From Blastococcus sp. HT6-4 (GTDB taxonomy: Bacteria > Actinomycetota > Actinomycetes > Mycobacteriales > Geodermatophilaceae), in NCBI RefSeq assembly GCF_039679125.1, contig NZ_CP155551.1, positions 434,001 through 498,000 on the forward strand: a DNA stretch of 64,000 nt. The letters are read 5' to 3'. Positions 48,669 to 56,464 of the stretch are shown in pieces. Below the pieces are notes generated by a model, which was given only the letters and a program-made list of their open reading frames with translations, did not search any database and had not been told where the DNA came from. The stretch's first letter is position 1. Each line of letters opens with the position of its first letter. A program made the translations under genes and the position numbers.

Positions 48669-48717
48669 ACCGGCGCCTACTCTCGTGGACCGGCGTGCGA
48701 GCGGGAGGAGAACCGAA

Positions 48718-48981
48718 CTGTCCGAGGAGACTGCGCCCGGGACGGACCCCGGCGCCCAGGACGCGGTCCTGCTGTTCGTCGGCGGCCCGCTGGACGGGCG
48801 GGTCGAGGTCCGCGAGGCCCGGCACGGCGACCCGCTGCCCACGATCACCCACGTGCACCTGCACGGCGGGCCCAAGGTCGTGCACCGGTACGACCTCCAG
48901 GTGGTGGGCGAGCAGGCGGGGGTCTACCACCTGCGGCCGCCGGCCCAGAAGCTCACCCGCGAGGACCGGCTCGCCGACTGA
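48718..48981 (+). CDS. small conserved-looking protein with probable CTG start
   Basis: 87 residues (…AVLLFVGGPLDGRVEVREARHGDPLPTITHVHLHGG…). No ATG or GTG lies at a good distance: the only ribosome site, GGGAGGAG at 48703-48710, is 7 nt before CTG 48718. A GTG at 48685 lacks a ribosome site and would place the Shine-Dalgarno inside the gene. Family not recognised; composition and third-base GC look coding. Convergent with the MazF-like gene, 6 bp away. Confidence 0.6.
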   Translation: MSEETAPGTDPGAQDAVLLFVGGPLDGRVEVREARHGDPLPTITHVHLHGGPKVVHRYDLQVVGEQAGVYHLRPPAQKLTREDRLAD

Positions 48982-48987
48982 CGGCGG

Positions 48988-49494
48988 TCACCAGCCCTGC
49001 ACCCGGCGGGCCTGGCCCACGACGCGCTCGAACCGCGCCCGGTCCAGAGCGGCCCCCTCCCTCCGCACGGTCGCGGGGTCGAGCACGAGCAGGCGGTCCA
49101 GCCGGACCTCGCTGGGGCGCCGGCGCGGATCCCAGGCGCCGGTGCCGACGTCGGTCCACGACCGGCCGTGCCGGGCCTCGTCGGCGGCGTCCCGGTCGTG
49201 GTCCCGGCTGCTGAGCAGGAGACCGAGCAGCTCCGCGCCGCGGCGGCCGATCACGAGGACCGGGCGGTCCTTGCCCCGGCCGTCGCCCTCGTCGAAGGGC
49301 ACCCAGGCCCACACGACCTCACCGGGGTCGGGCCGTTCGTCGTCGTGCGGGCGGTACTCCACGTCGACCGGGCCCGGCGTGGGCGGTGACGTCCCCGGGC
49401 GGGGCGGCCGCGCGCCACGACCCCGCGCGAGGACGCCGCGGACGTGGCCCGCCACGCGGGCCGCCGTCCGCCCGAGCCGTCGAGGAGCTGCCAT
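48988..49494 (-). CDS. PemK/MazF-like protein
   Basis: 168 residues. An arginine/proline-rich N-terminal ~55 residues leads into a MazF/PemK-type barrel: DPGEVVWAWVPFDEGDGRGKDRPVLVIGR and WDPRRRPSEVRLDRLLVLDPATVRREGAALDRARFERVVGQARRV. The GEVVWA...DRPVLVIG strand pattern is the toxin fold. No antitoxin gene is adjacent (the upstream neighbour is divergent), so it may be a stand-alone family member instead of a toxin-antitoxin module. ATG 49494 follows TACGGT by 7 nt (leaderless). Confidence 0.75.
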   Translation of the reverse strand: MAAPRRLGRTAARVAGHVRGVLARGRGARPPRPGTSPPTPGPVDVEYRPHDDERPDPGEVVWAWVPFDEGDGRGKDRPVLVIGRRGAELLGLLLSSRDHDRDAADEARHGRSWTDVGTGAWDPRRRPSEVRLDRLLVLDPATVRREGAALDRARFERVVGQARRVQGW

Positions 49495-49501
49495 GGAATG
49501 C

Positions 49502-49507
49502 ACCGTA
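49502..49507 (-). promoter_or_regulatory. leaderless -10 element of the MazF-like gene
   Basis: Minus-strand TACGGT ends 7 nt before ATG 49494, favouring this start over the GTG three codons upstream. Confidence 0.45.
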
Positions 49508-49553
49508 GGGAGGCGCGATCAGGTGGCCCCAGGACACGAAAGCATCACCGGGT

Positions 49554-49565
49554 GTCACATGTGAC
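49554..49565. promoter_or_regulatory. perfect palindrome in divergent promoter region
   Basis: GTCACATGTGAC, a perfect 12-bp palindrome, lies between the MazF-like gene and the small basic gene. A weaker CACCA-TT-TGGTG repeat follows at about 49572-49583. Confidence 0.45.
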
Positions 49566-49666
49566 TCATCGACACCATTTGGTGACGGTGAGGGTTGATG
49601 ACGTCGATAGGGGGGCACCATGGCATCGCGGGGTGCGTCGCGGCTCCCCGGGAGAAGGGGGTCTCC

Positions 49667-49864
49667 ATGACGTCGGCCGAGCCCGTACGCCCCGCCGTCC
49701 CGCGGGCGCGCGAGGTCCAGGCGAGTGTGCTCGCGGCCTTCCAGCTGGTGGAGGACGCGCGTTATCTCGGCTCCAGCCGCAGACGCCGGCGGTTGCGCGT
49801 GCGCGCCCTCGCCGAGCGCGCGGTGGCCGACCGCAAGCTGGCCCGCGACCTGCGCGCCGGCTGA
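49667..49864 (+). CDS. small basic hypothetical protein
   Basis: 65 residues (MTSAEPVRPAVPRAREVQASVLAAFQLVEDARYLGSS...). The second half is strongly basic (SRRRRRLRVRALAERAVADRKLARDLRAG) and probably helical. ATG 49667 has the upstream GGGAGAAGGGGG. Not a family I recognise; DNA or RNA binding would fit the charge but is a guess. It follows a 172-bp intergenic region with palindromes. Confidence 0.5.
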   Translation: MTSAEPVRPAVPRAREVQASVLAAFQLVEDARYLGSSRRRRRLRVRALAERAVADRKLARDLRAG

Positions 49865-49895
49865 GTCTCCGCGCACGTCCCACGAGGCTCGCTCC

Positions 49896-50321
49896 TCAGG
49901 TGAGGCAGAACTCGTTGCCCTCCGGATCGGCCAGCGTGACCCACTCGTAGGGCCCCTGGGACGCGCGCCAGAGCTCGGTGGCCCCCAGGGCCAACAGCCG
50001 CGTGAGCTCCGCCTCCCGCGCCTCGGGGCCCACACGCACGTCGAGGTGCAGCCGGTTCTTCCCCGCCTTCGGCTCCGGCACCAGCTGGAAGAGCAGCCGC
50101 GGGCGGCCGGGATCGGGTGACCGGACGGCCGCCCCCATCCGCCACACCAGGGCGCCGCGGTGCCGGGTGGTGTCCTCCTCCGCCGCGGCCCCGGACTCGA
50201 CCATCCGGCGGATGAAGGCCTCGTCCTGCGCTTCCACCTGCCACCCGAGCACCTCGGCCCACCAGTCGGCGAGCTCGTGCGGCTCGGAGCAGTCGATCGT
50301 CATCTGCACGTCGAACGCCAT
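49896..50321 (-). CDS. VOC (glyoxalase-like) domain protein
   Basis: 141 residues, one VOC domain of the 'glyoxalase_6' type common in actinobacteria: VQMTIDCSEPHELADWWAEVLGWQVE, then LLFQLVPEPKAGKNRLHLDVRVG, and the closing YEWVTLADPEGNEFCLT. The His in NRLHLD and Glu in GNEFCL are in metal-ligand positions. No substrate can be assigned. ATG 50321 is preceded 6 nt away by TAACCT. Confidence 0.85.
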   Translation of the reverse strand: MAFDVQMTIDCSEPHELADWWAEVLGWQVEAQDEAFIRRMVESGAAAEEDTTRHRGALVWRMGAAVRSPDPGRPRLLFQLVPEPKAGKNRLHLDVRVGPEAREAELTRLLALGATELWRASQGPYEWVTLADPEGNEFCLT

Positions 50322-50327
50322 GGCCGC

Positions 50328-50333
50328 AGGTTA
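50328..50333 (-). promoter_or_regulatory. leaderless -10 element of the VOC gene
   Basis: Minus-strand TAACCT ends 6 nt before ATG 50321. Confidence 0.45.
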
Positions 50334-50375
50334 GGGCCGGGTGCCGACATCCCGGCCACGTCCGGAGGTGAGGAT

Positions 50376-50999
50376 TCAGAGCTCCTCGGCCAGCCCCGCC
50401 CGGATCGTGGCGTCGTCCGGCAGGTCGTGCTCCAGCGCGCAGTGGTCCCGGATCACCCGGCCGAACGGCGTGAGCGACGTGGGGTCCACCCGCTTCGCCG
50501 GGTCCCAGAGGCCCGAGCGCATGACCGACTTCGGGCACTGGAAGTACGCCCGCCACACCTCCATGACCAGCACCGACAGCGGCGCCCGGCCGAACTCGGT
50601 GAGGTCCACGGGCAGGTCGTCCGGCGCGACCAGCGCCGCCGTGCCGTACACCCGCAGGGTCTGCTCGATGCCGGGGACCAGGAACATCAGCGCCGCGCGC
50701 GGGTTCGCGGTCACGTTCCGCAGGCTGTCGACCCGGTTGTTGCCCGGCCGGTCCGGCAGCAGGAGCCGGCGCTCGTCGAGGACGTGGACGAAGCCCGGGT
50801 CACCGCCGCGCGGGGAGACGTCCGGCCAGCCCTCGGCGTCGGCGGTGCACAGAGTCGCGAAGGGGGAGTGCGCGATGAACTCGCGGCAGTGGGCGTCCAG
50901 GTGGTCGATCACCTTGTCCAGCACCAGGCCGCCCGGCGTCCGGTAGCCGGCGAGCACCGGGTCGGCGGTGGGCAGCGGAGGCAGCGGGGCGGCGGGCAC
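50376..50999 (-). CDS. PPOX-type flavoprotein (MSMEG_1061-like)
   Basis: 207 residues. KVIDHLDAHCREFIAHSPFATLCTADAEGWPDVSPRGGDPGFVHVLDERRLLLPDRPGNNRVDSLRNVTANPRAALMFLVPG is the split-barrel flavin-binding pattern; the DVSPRGGDPGFV and RPGNNRVDSL segments are characteristic of a FMN-dependent subfamily named after MSMEG_1061. Substrate unknown. GTG 50999 is preceded by TACGGT at 6 nt and shares a 40-bp divergent promoter region with the thioesterase gene. Confidence 0.85.
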   Translation of the reverse strand: MPAAPLPPLPTADPVLAGYRTPGGLVLDKVIDHLDAHCREFIAHSPFATLCTADAEGWPDVSPRGGDPGFVHVLDERRLLLPDRPGNNRVDSLRNVTANPRAALMFLVPGIEQTLRVYGTAALVAPDDLPVDLTEFGRAPLSVLVMEVWRAYFQCPKSVMRSGLWDPAKRVDPTSLTPFGRVIRDHCALEHDLPDDATIRAGLAEEL

Positions 51000-51005
51000 G
51001 CGACG

Positions 51006-51031
51006 ACCGTAGACGGTCGCCGGGCTAGCGT
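51006..51031. promoter_or_regulatory. divergent pair of leaderless promoters
   Basis: TACGGT on the minus strand (51006-51011) serves the PPOX gene and TAGCGT on the plus strand (51026-51031) serves the thioesterase gene. Their start codons are only 40 bp apart. Confidence 0.5.
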
Positions 51032-51039
51032 GGCTCCTC

Positions 51040-51429
51040 GTGCCGCAGGTGTGGAGCTCTCCCGTCCGATACGTCGAGTGCGATCAGCAGGGCGTCGTCT
51101 TCAACGCCCACTACCTCACGTGGGCCGACGAGGCCTCGAACGGGTGGTGGGCCGCGCACGGGCTGGCGTGGGACGAGCTGGTCGTCCGAGGCATCGACCC
51201 GGTGGTCAAGGCCAGCTCGCTGGAGTGGACGTCGTCCGCCCGCTGGGGCGACACCGTCGCCGTGGACGCCGAGACCGAGAAGGTGGGCCGCACCAGCGTG
51301 TCGGTGCGCTTCACCGTGCGCGTGGGCGAGCGGGTCTGCTGCGTCGTCCGCACCACCTACGTCTCCGTCGCCGAGGGCCGCGCCACCCCCTGGCCGGACG
51401 ACGTGCGGGCGCGCCTCACCGAGGGCTGA
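51040..51429 (+). CDS. acyl-CoA thioesterase (4HBT hotdog fold)
   Basis: 129 residues. [29 protein letters not shown] holds the catalytic Asp of the 4-hydroxybenzoyl-CoA thioesterase/YbgC family, followed by [34 protein letters not shown]. It would hydrolyse acyl-CoA thioesters; chain preference is unknown. GTG 51040 with TAGCGT 8 nt upstream. Its last 14 bases overlap the end of cobQ on the other strand. Confidence 0.87.
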   Translation: MPQVWSSPVRYVECDQQGVVFNAHYLTWADEASNGWWAAHGLAWDELVVRGIDPVVKASSLEWTSSARWGDTVAVDAETEKVGRTSVSVRFTVRVGERVCCVVRTTYVSVAEGRATPWPDDVRARLTEG

Positions 51430-52918
51430 AGCCCGCCCCCGGCGGCAGCAGCGGCAGGCCGGCCGGCGGCCCGGACTCGATCAGCCGCCACAGCGCGTCG
51501 GTGTCGGCGTGCTCGGCGATCAGGTCGCCCAGCCGGTCCAGCCGGGCCTCCCGCACCGCGGCGAACTCGGTGTCCGGTGCGGGCACGAACCGGCGGCCGG
51601 TGGTGCGGGCCACCTCCGTGAGGAAGGCCCGGCGGAACCCGTCGTTCTCCAGGGCGCCGTGCCAGGTGGTGCCGAACACCGATCCGGCCCGCGCCCCGTC
51701 GAGGAAGGGCTCGGCCTCGGCGTCGACGGTCACGATCCCGTGGTGGATCTCGTAGCCGTGCACCGGCTCGCCCAGCGCCGAGCCCACCGGGCGGGCGAGG
51801 GTCTTCTCCGCGGCGAAGCGGACCTCGGCCGGCAGCAGCCCCAGCCCGGGCACGGTCCCCGCCCGCGACTCCACCTCGTCGGTGATCGTCCGGGCCAGCA
51901 TCTGGTGCCCCCCGCAGATGCCGAGCACCGGCGTCCCCTCCGCGGCCCGGCGCAGCACCGCGTCGGCCAGGCCGGTGCTGCGCAGCCACGCCAGGTCCGC
52001 GACCGTCGCCCGGCTGCCCGGCAGCACCACCAGGTCGGCGTCGGCGAGCTCCTCCGGGCGGGTCGCGTACCGCACCAGCACCCCGGGCTCGGCGGCGAGC
52101 GCATCGAGGTCGGTGAAGTTCGACAGCCGGGGCAGTCGGGCGACCGAGACGCGCAGGACGTCGTCGCCGAGCGGCGCCGCCCCGGCCGTCGCGGCGGGCA
52201 CGTTCAGCGAGTCCTCGACGTCCAGTTCCAGGCCGCCGAGCCAGGGCAGCACCCCGAGGGTCGGCCGGCCGGTGAGCGCGGCCAGCTGGTCGAGCCCGGG
52301 ACGCAGCAGGCGGACGTCGCCGCGGAACTTGTTCACCAGGAACCCGGCGACCAGCCGCTGGTCGCCCGGCGGCATGAGCGCGACCGTGCCGTGCAGGGCG
52401 GCGAAGACCCCGCCGCGGTCGATGTCACCGACGACGAGCACCGGCAGCTCCGCGGCGGTGGCCAGCCCCATGTTCGCGATGTCGTCGGCGCGCAGGTTGA
52501 TCTCCGTGGGGGAGCCCGCCCCCTCGCAGACGACGACGTCGAAGCGGGACCGCAGGTCGGCCAGCGACTCGAGGACCTGCTCCAGCAGCGCCGCCTTCAT
52601 CGGCCGGTAGGACAGAGCCGTGACGTCGGCGACCGGCCGGCCCAGCACCACCACCTGGCTGGAGTTCTCGCCGCCGGGCTTGAGCAGCACCGGGTTCATC
52701 GCGGCCTCCGGCGCCACCCGCGCGGCGGCGGCCTGCATCACCTGCGCGCGCCCGATCTCGGCGCCGTCGAGGGTGACCATGGAGTTGTTGCTCATGTTCT
52801 GCGCCTTGAACGGCGCCACCGACACGCCCTGGCGCACCAGCCAGCGGCAGATGCCGGCGGTGACGACCGACTTCCCCGCGTCGGAGGTGGTCCCGGCGAC
52901 CAGCAGCGCCCCGCTCAT
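51416..52918 (-). CDS. cobQ: cobyric acid synthase
   Basis: 500 residues. ATP-dependent amidation of adenosylcobyrinic a,c-diamide at four carboxyls using glutamine. N-terminal P-loop-like [18 protein letters not shown] and [30 protein letters not shown]-terminal class I-like glutaminase with Cys335 in [10 protein letters not shown] and His420 in [17 protein letters not shown] 52918 overlaps the plsC stop by four bases, an odd pairing that likely only shares transcription. The 3' end overlaps the thioesterase gene antisense by 14 bp. Confidence 0.93.
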   Translation of the reverse strand: MSGALLVAGTTSDAGKSVVTAGICRWLVRQGVSVAPFKAQNMSNNSMVTLDGAEIGRAQVMQAAAARVAPEAAMNPVLLKPGGENSSQVVVLGRPVADVTALSYRPMKAALLEQVLESLADLRSRFDVVVCEGAGSPTEINLRADDIANMGLATAAELPVLVVGDIDRGGVFAALHGTVALMPPGDQRLVAGFLVNKFRGDVRLLRPGLDQLAALTGRPTLGVLPWLGGLELDVEDSLNVPAATAGAAPLGDDVLRVSVARLPRLSNFTDLDALAAEPGVLVRYATRPEELADADLVVLPGSRATVADLAWLRSTGLADAVLRRAAEGTPVLGICGGHQMLARTITDEVESRAGTVPGLGLLPAEVRFAAEKTLARPVGSALGEPVHGYEIHHGIVTVDAEAEPFLDGARAGSVFGTTWHGALENDGFRRAFLTEVARTTGRRFVPAPDTEFAAVREARLDRLGDLIAEHADTDALWRLIESGPPAGLPLLPPGAGFSPR

Positions 52919-53580
52919 GCGGCCTCGGTCGGGAGCTCCCAGCCGACCGTCTCCTGGCCGGACAGCTCCGCGATGGCGACCATGATCCGGTCGGTCACCT
53001 CCCGGCGGGCCCGGCCGTTGCCGGCCTTGCCGCGCAACTCGGGGAAGGTCAGCGGCTCGCCGAAGGTGATCGCGATGCGGTGCGGCCGCGGCCACCGCGC
53101 GCCGATCGGCTGTGCCTTGTCGGTGCCCTGGACGGCCACGGGCACGACCGGGCAGTCGGCGGTCAGGGCCAGCCAGGCCACGCCGGTCTTCCCGCGGGCG
53201 AGCCGGCCGTCCCTGGACCGGGTGCCCTCCGGGTAGAGGCCGAAGGCGGTGCCGCCCCGCAGGATCCGCAGGGCGGTGTCCAGCGCCGCCTGCGCGGCCC
53301 GGTGCGTCTCCCGCTCGATCGGGTGAGCACCCAGCGCGGTGAACAGCGTCCGGGTGAACCAGCCGGCGAAGCCGGTGCCGGTGAAGTACTCCGCCTTGGC
53401 CAGGTAGGCCACCCGGCGCGGCGCCACGGTCGGGATCACGATGCTGTCGATGAAGGACAGGTGGTTGCTCGCCAGGATGACCGGGCCCTGCAGCGGCACG
53501 TGCTCGCGGCCGGTCACCCGCGGACGGAAGAGCACCCAGAACAGCGGCCGGACGACGAAGCGCACGAGAACGTAGAACAA
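52915..53580 (-). CDS. plsC: 1-acyl-sn-glycerol-3-phosphate acyltransferase
   Basis: 221 residues. N-terminal hydrophobic helix ([17 protein letters not shown]), catalytic [12 protein letters not shown] (NHxxxxD), [38 protein letters not shown] and [13 protein letters not shown]: the four PlsC motifs in order. Acylates lysophosphatidate in phospholipid synthesis at the membrane. TTG 53580 is accepted because GAGGAG lies 7 nt upstream and no better start exists. Co-transcribed with cobQ. Confidence 0.9.
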   Translation of the reverse strand: MFYVLVRFVVRPLFWVLFRPRVTGREHVPLQGPVILASNHLSFIDSIVIPTVAPRRVAYLAKAEYFTGTGFAGWFTRTLFTALGAHPIERETHRAAQAALDTALRILRGGTAFGLYPEGTRSRDGRLARGKTGVAWLALTADCPVVPVAVQGTDKAQPIGARWPRPHRIAITFGEPLTFPELRGKAGNGRARREVTDRIMVAIAELSGQETVGWELPTEAA

Positions 53581-53697
53581 CGGTGCTCCTCAATCGGCTG
53601 CTCCGCGGCGGACCGTCGGACGACGGCGCCCGGAGACTCCGGGCCCGGACACCGCGGGCCCGCCACGATCCTGCCGGACGGCGCCGCGCGCCCCGGC

Positions 53698-53716
53698 AGC
53701 GGCTCGGCGAGCCGCT
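53698..53716 (-). terminator. hairpin after the ANTAR gene
   Basis: Perfect 8-bp stem (53698-53705 with 53709-53716), 3 bp beyond the stop on the minus strand. Confidence 0.5.
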
Positions 53717-53719
53717 CCG

Positions 53720-54442
53720 CTAGTGCGCCGGCCGCGCCGGGGGGCAGGCGTCGCGGAGGATGCGGCGGACGTCGTCGGGGAGGGCGCCCCGCCCGACCGC
53801 CGACTCGGTGATCGCGAGGGCGACGTCGCGCACCTTCCGGTGGGTGTGGCTGGAGATGTGGGTCAGCAGCCCGAAGGCGACCTGCTCGCCGCAGCTCGTC
53901 AGGAGCATCAGGATGCCCTTGGCCTGCTCGATGACCGCCCGGCTGGCCATCGCCGTCCGCAGCTGGGCGGCCTCGGCCTCCAGCGCGGAGAGCCGGTCGG
54001 CCCCGGAACCTCCGGAGACGGCCGGGATCTCGACCAGCAGCCCCTCCACCGCGCCCTCGTCGGCCCGGCTGGGCTCGCCGACCAGCATGGCGGCCCGTTC
54101 CGGCCCCGGGCCGTCGACCAGCCGGACCTGCAGGGAGAACGTCCGGGCCTCGGCGCAGGCGGCGGTGAGCGCGGCGACCGTCCGCTCCCGGTCGTCCGGG
54201 TGCTGCGGGGCCACGAACGTCTCCGTGCAGGGCGTGACGCCGGCGGTCGCCCCGAGGAGCTCGGTCAGCTCCGGGGACCACCACCAGGCCCCGCTGCGCC
54301 CGTCGAAGCGGTACCGCCCCGGGCTGCGGGCGCCCCCCTGGTCGCGGGGCGCGCCCGGGACCCGGGACACCGAGCGGCGGGGACGGCCCGCGGTGGGCTG
54401 CTGGGCGGAGCGCCGGGCGAGGGGCGGGGTGGGGTGGGTCAT
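53720..54442 (-). CDS. PAS-like plus ANTAR RNA-binding antiterminator protein
   Basis: 240 residues. After a disordered basic N-terminus (residues 1-45), a PAS-like sensor covers ~50-150 (SPGRYRFDGRSGAWWWSPELTELLGATAG; HPDDRERTVAAL). The C-terminus is ANTAR (LEAEAAQLRTAMASRAVIEQAKGILMLLTSCGEQVAFGLLTHISSHTHRKVRDVALAITES). ANTAR binds dual hairpins in mRNA leaders to block termination; the many PAS-ANTAR proteins in actinobacteria have mostly unknown signals. ATG 54442 follows GTGGAG. Terminator directly downstream. Confidence 0.88.
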   Translation of the reverse strand: MTHPTPPLARRSAQQPTAGRPRRSVSRVPGAPRDQGGARSPGRYRFDGRSGAWWWSPELTELLGATAGVTPCTETFVAPQHPDDRERTVAALTAACAEARTFSLQVRLVDGPGPERAAMLVGEPSRADEGAVEGLLVEIPAVSGGSGADRLSALEAEAAQLRTAMASRAVIEQAKGILMLLTSCGEQVAFGLLTHISSHTHRKVRDVALAITESAVGRGALPDDVRRILRDACPPARPAH

Positions 54443-54613
54443 GGCGACTCCACGTGGTTCGCCGGAGGGGGGCGAGACGTGTCGGCACAGCCGTGGGTTC
54501 GACCGCCGCCGGACCGCCGTTCCCGGCCGCCCGGTCACTGCGGACCGTAGCTCCGCCTCCGGTCGGCCGCACCCGCGATCCGGGATCGCCCGGCGCGCGC
54601 CGACGGCGGTCGG

Positions 54614-56065
54614 TCAGACCACCGTGGACGGCGGGAGCGGCGGCCGTCCCGCCGGCCGGCTCCGCACGGCCGCGTCGAGCCGCGCGAGCACCGCCACGGC
54701 GGCGCGCAGCTCGGCCGGTGGCCGGGAGAAGGGGAGCCGGAGGTGGTCGTCGAAGGCGTGGCCGGTCCCGAAGGCGCGGCCCTCGGCGAGCAGCAGGCCC
54801 TCCGGACCCGCGGCGGCGGCGAGCGCCGCGGAGCTCAGCCCGGCCGGCAGGCGGCACCAGAGCGACAGCCCGCCGTCCGGCGTCGGGACCGACCAGTCGG
54901 GGAGGGCCCGGGTCAGCTCCGCGACGAGCACGTCCCGCCGCTCGCGCAGCGTCGCCCGCCGCTCGGCGAGGACCTCGTCCAGCGAGCGCACCAGGAGCGC
55001 CGCGGCGAGCTGGTCGAGGATCCCCACGGTCAGCTGCCGCCGGCCGAGGGCGGCGGCGAGCTGGGCGGCGAGCGCGGCGTCGGTCCGCAGCCAGCCGATC
55101 CGCAGCCCGCCCCACACCGCCTTGGACAGGCCGCCCACCGTGATGGTCGCGGCGTCGGGGAGCCCGGCGGCGAAGGGTGGCAGCGCGTCCCCGTCGAGGT
55201 GGAGCTCGGCGGTCACCTCGTCGACGACGGCCAGCACCCCCTGCTGCCACAGGGTGGCCGCGAGCCGCCGGCGCCCGGAGGCCGAGACCCGGGCGCCGCT
55301 GGGGTTGGAGAAGTCGGGCATGAGGAAGGCCAGCCGCGGGCTGCTCTGCCGGGCGACCACGTGCGCCGCGCCGACGAGGGCGTCGGGGTCGGCGGCGTCC
55401 AGCGCGGCGGGCACGCAGCGGCCGCCGTGCGCGGCCACCATGGTCACCGCTCCCGGGTAGGTGGGGTGCTCCACGAGCACGCGGTCGCCGGGTTGCAGGA
55501 GCGTCTCGAGGACGACCGCGGTGGCGTCGCCGGTCCCCGCGGTGATCACGACCTGGTCGGGCTCGGTCGGCAGGCCGCGGGCGGTGAACCGGTCGGCCAC
55601 GGCCGCCCGCAGCTCCGGCAGCCCGCTCGCCGCGTACCCGTGCCCGGTCGCGAACGCCGGCAGGGCGGTGAGCGCCTGCTCGTAGGCGGCGGCCAGCTGC
55701 GGCGCGGCCTCGGGGGCGGCGTGGGCGAGGTCCAGCACCGCCGGATCCGTGCTGGGCGGCCCCCAGGAGGAGTCCCGGGCCGGGGGGAGCCCGGTGACGG
55801 TGCCCGACCCGTGCCGGGTGCTGGCGTACCCCTGCTCCCGCAGCAGCCGGTAGGCCGATGACACGGTCACGCGGGACACGCCGACCGCGGCGGCCAGCTC
55901 GCGTTCCGCGGGCAGCCGGCTGCCCACGGGGAGGAGCCCGGTGGACACCAGCTCGCGGATCCGGCCGGCGAGGCCGATGTACCGCGGCCCGGCCAGGGAG
56001 TCGGCCGCGGCGAGCAGGGTGGCCAGCTCCTTCGGGGAAGTGGACCGGTTACCGGCGATTGGCAT
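54614..56065 (-). CDS. MocR/PdxR-type GntR regulator with aminotransferase domain
   Basis: 483 residues. N-terminal GntR winged helix (GLAGRIRELVSTGLLPVGSRLPAERELAAAVGVSRVTVSSAYRLLREQGYASTRHGSGT), then a fold type I aminotransferase domain (VITAGTGDATAVVLETLL; MPDFSNPSGARVS; AVVDEVTAEL; GGLSKAVWGGLRIGW with the PLP lysine). Such proteins bind PLP and usually regulate a divergent gene. Upstream here is only a short membrane ORF, 60 bp away. An inverted repeat of GGCACCATG/CATGGTGGCC type lies across the intergenic region. The effector may be an amino compound (unknown). Confidence 0.88.
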   Translation of the reverse strand: MPIAGNRSTSPKELATLLAAADSLAGPRYIGLAGRIRELVSTGLLPVGSRLPAERELAAAVGVSRVTVSSAYRLLREQGYASTRHGSGTVTGLPPARDSSWGPPSTDPAVLDLAHAAPEAAPQLAAAYEQALTALPAFATGHGYAASGLPELRAAVADRFTARGLPTEPDQVVITAGTGDATAVVLETLLQPGDRVLVEHPTYPGAVTMVAAHGGRCVPAALDAADPDALVGAAHVVARQSSPRLAFLMPDFSNPSGARVSASGRRRLAATLWQQGVLAVVDEVTAELHLDGDALPPFAAGLPDAATITVGGLSKAVWGGLRIGWLRTDAALAAQLAAALGRRQLTVGILDQLAAALLVRSLDEVLAERRATLRERRDVLVAELTRALPDWSVPTPDGGLSLWCRLPAGLSSAALAAAAGPEGLLLAEGRAFGTGHAFDDHLRLPFSRPPAELRAAVAVLARLDAAVRSRPAGRPPLPPSTVV

Positions 56066-56125
56066 GGGGCCACCATGCCGTAGTGGACCGCGAACGACCA
56101 GCTCTCATGGTGCCAGTCTTCGGTC

Positions 56126-56464
56126 ATGACTCCAGGTGGTGTGCTCGCTCTCGTCGTCCTCGCCGGGCTCGGTGCTCTCTCGGTGACCACGCTGGTCGTC
56201 ACCGTCCGCGGCGGTCGCGGCGCAGCCGATCCCCCGGCCAGCCACGCCCGCGTCGACCCCGCCGGGTTCCCGGTGCCGCCCCGGCCGCGCGGCGTCGTGC
56301 ACGTGCGCCGGGTTCAGCGCCGGCGTCCCGAGCGTGCGCCGGCCGCCAGGATCGCCGCGGCGGTCCAGACGGCCCGGGACAGCCGCACCGCGCGGGGGAT
56401 GTCCCCGGCAGCCGGTGCGCGACCGCTGCCGAGCAGCGGGCGGTCCTCGACCCGGCTGCCGTAG
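56126..56464 (+). CDS. possible small membrane protein divergent from the MocR gene
   Basis: 112 codons. The first ~30 residues form one membrane helix (VLALVVLAGLGALSVTTLVVTV), then a Pro/Arg-rich cytoplasmic part. The last ~150 bp run antisense through the end of cobD, and that part looks like read-through rather than conserved coding. MocR proteins often control a divergent membrane protein gene, which is the reason to keep it. Evidence is weak. Confidence 0.35.
   Translation: MTPGGVLALVVLAGLGALSVTTLVVTVRGGRGAADPPASHARVDPAGFPVPPRPRGVVHVRRVQRRRPERAPAARIAAAVQTARDSRTARGMSPAAGARPLPSSGRSSTRLP

Noticed and set aside
48988-49494. Complete MazEF toxin-antitoxin module
   Set aside because: No antitoxin-like gene is adjacent on the same strand; the protein has a long N-terminal extension and may not be a toxin.
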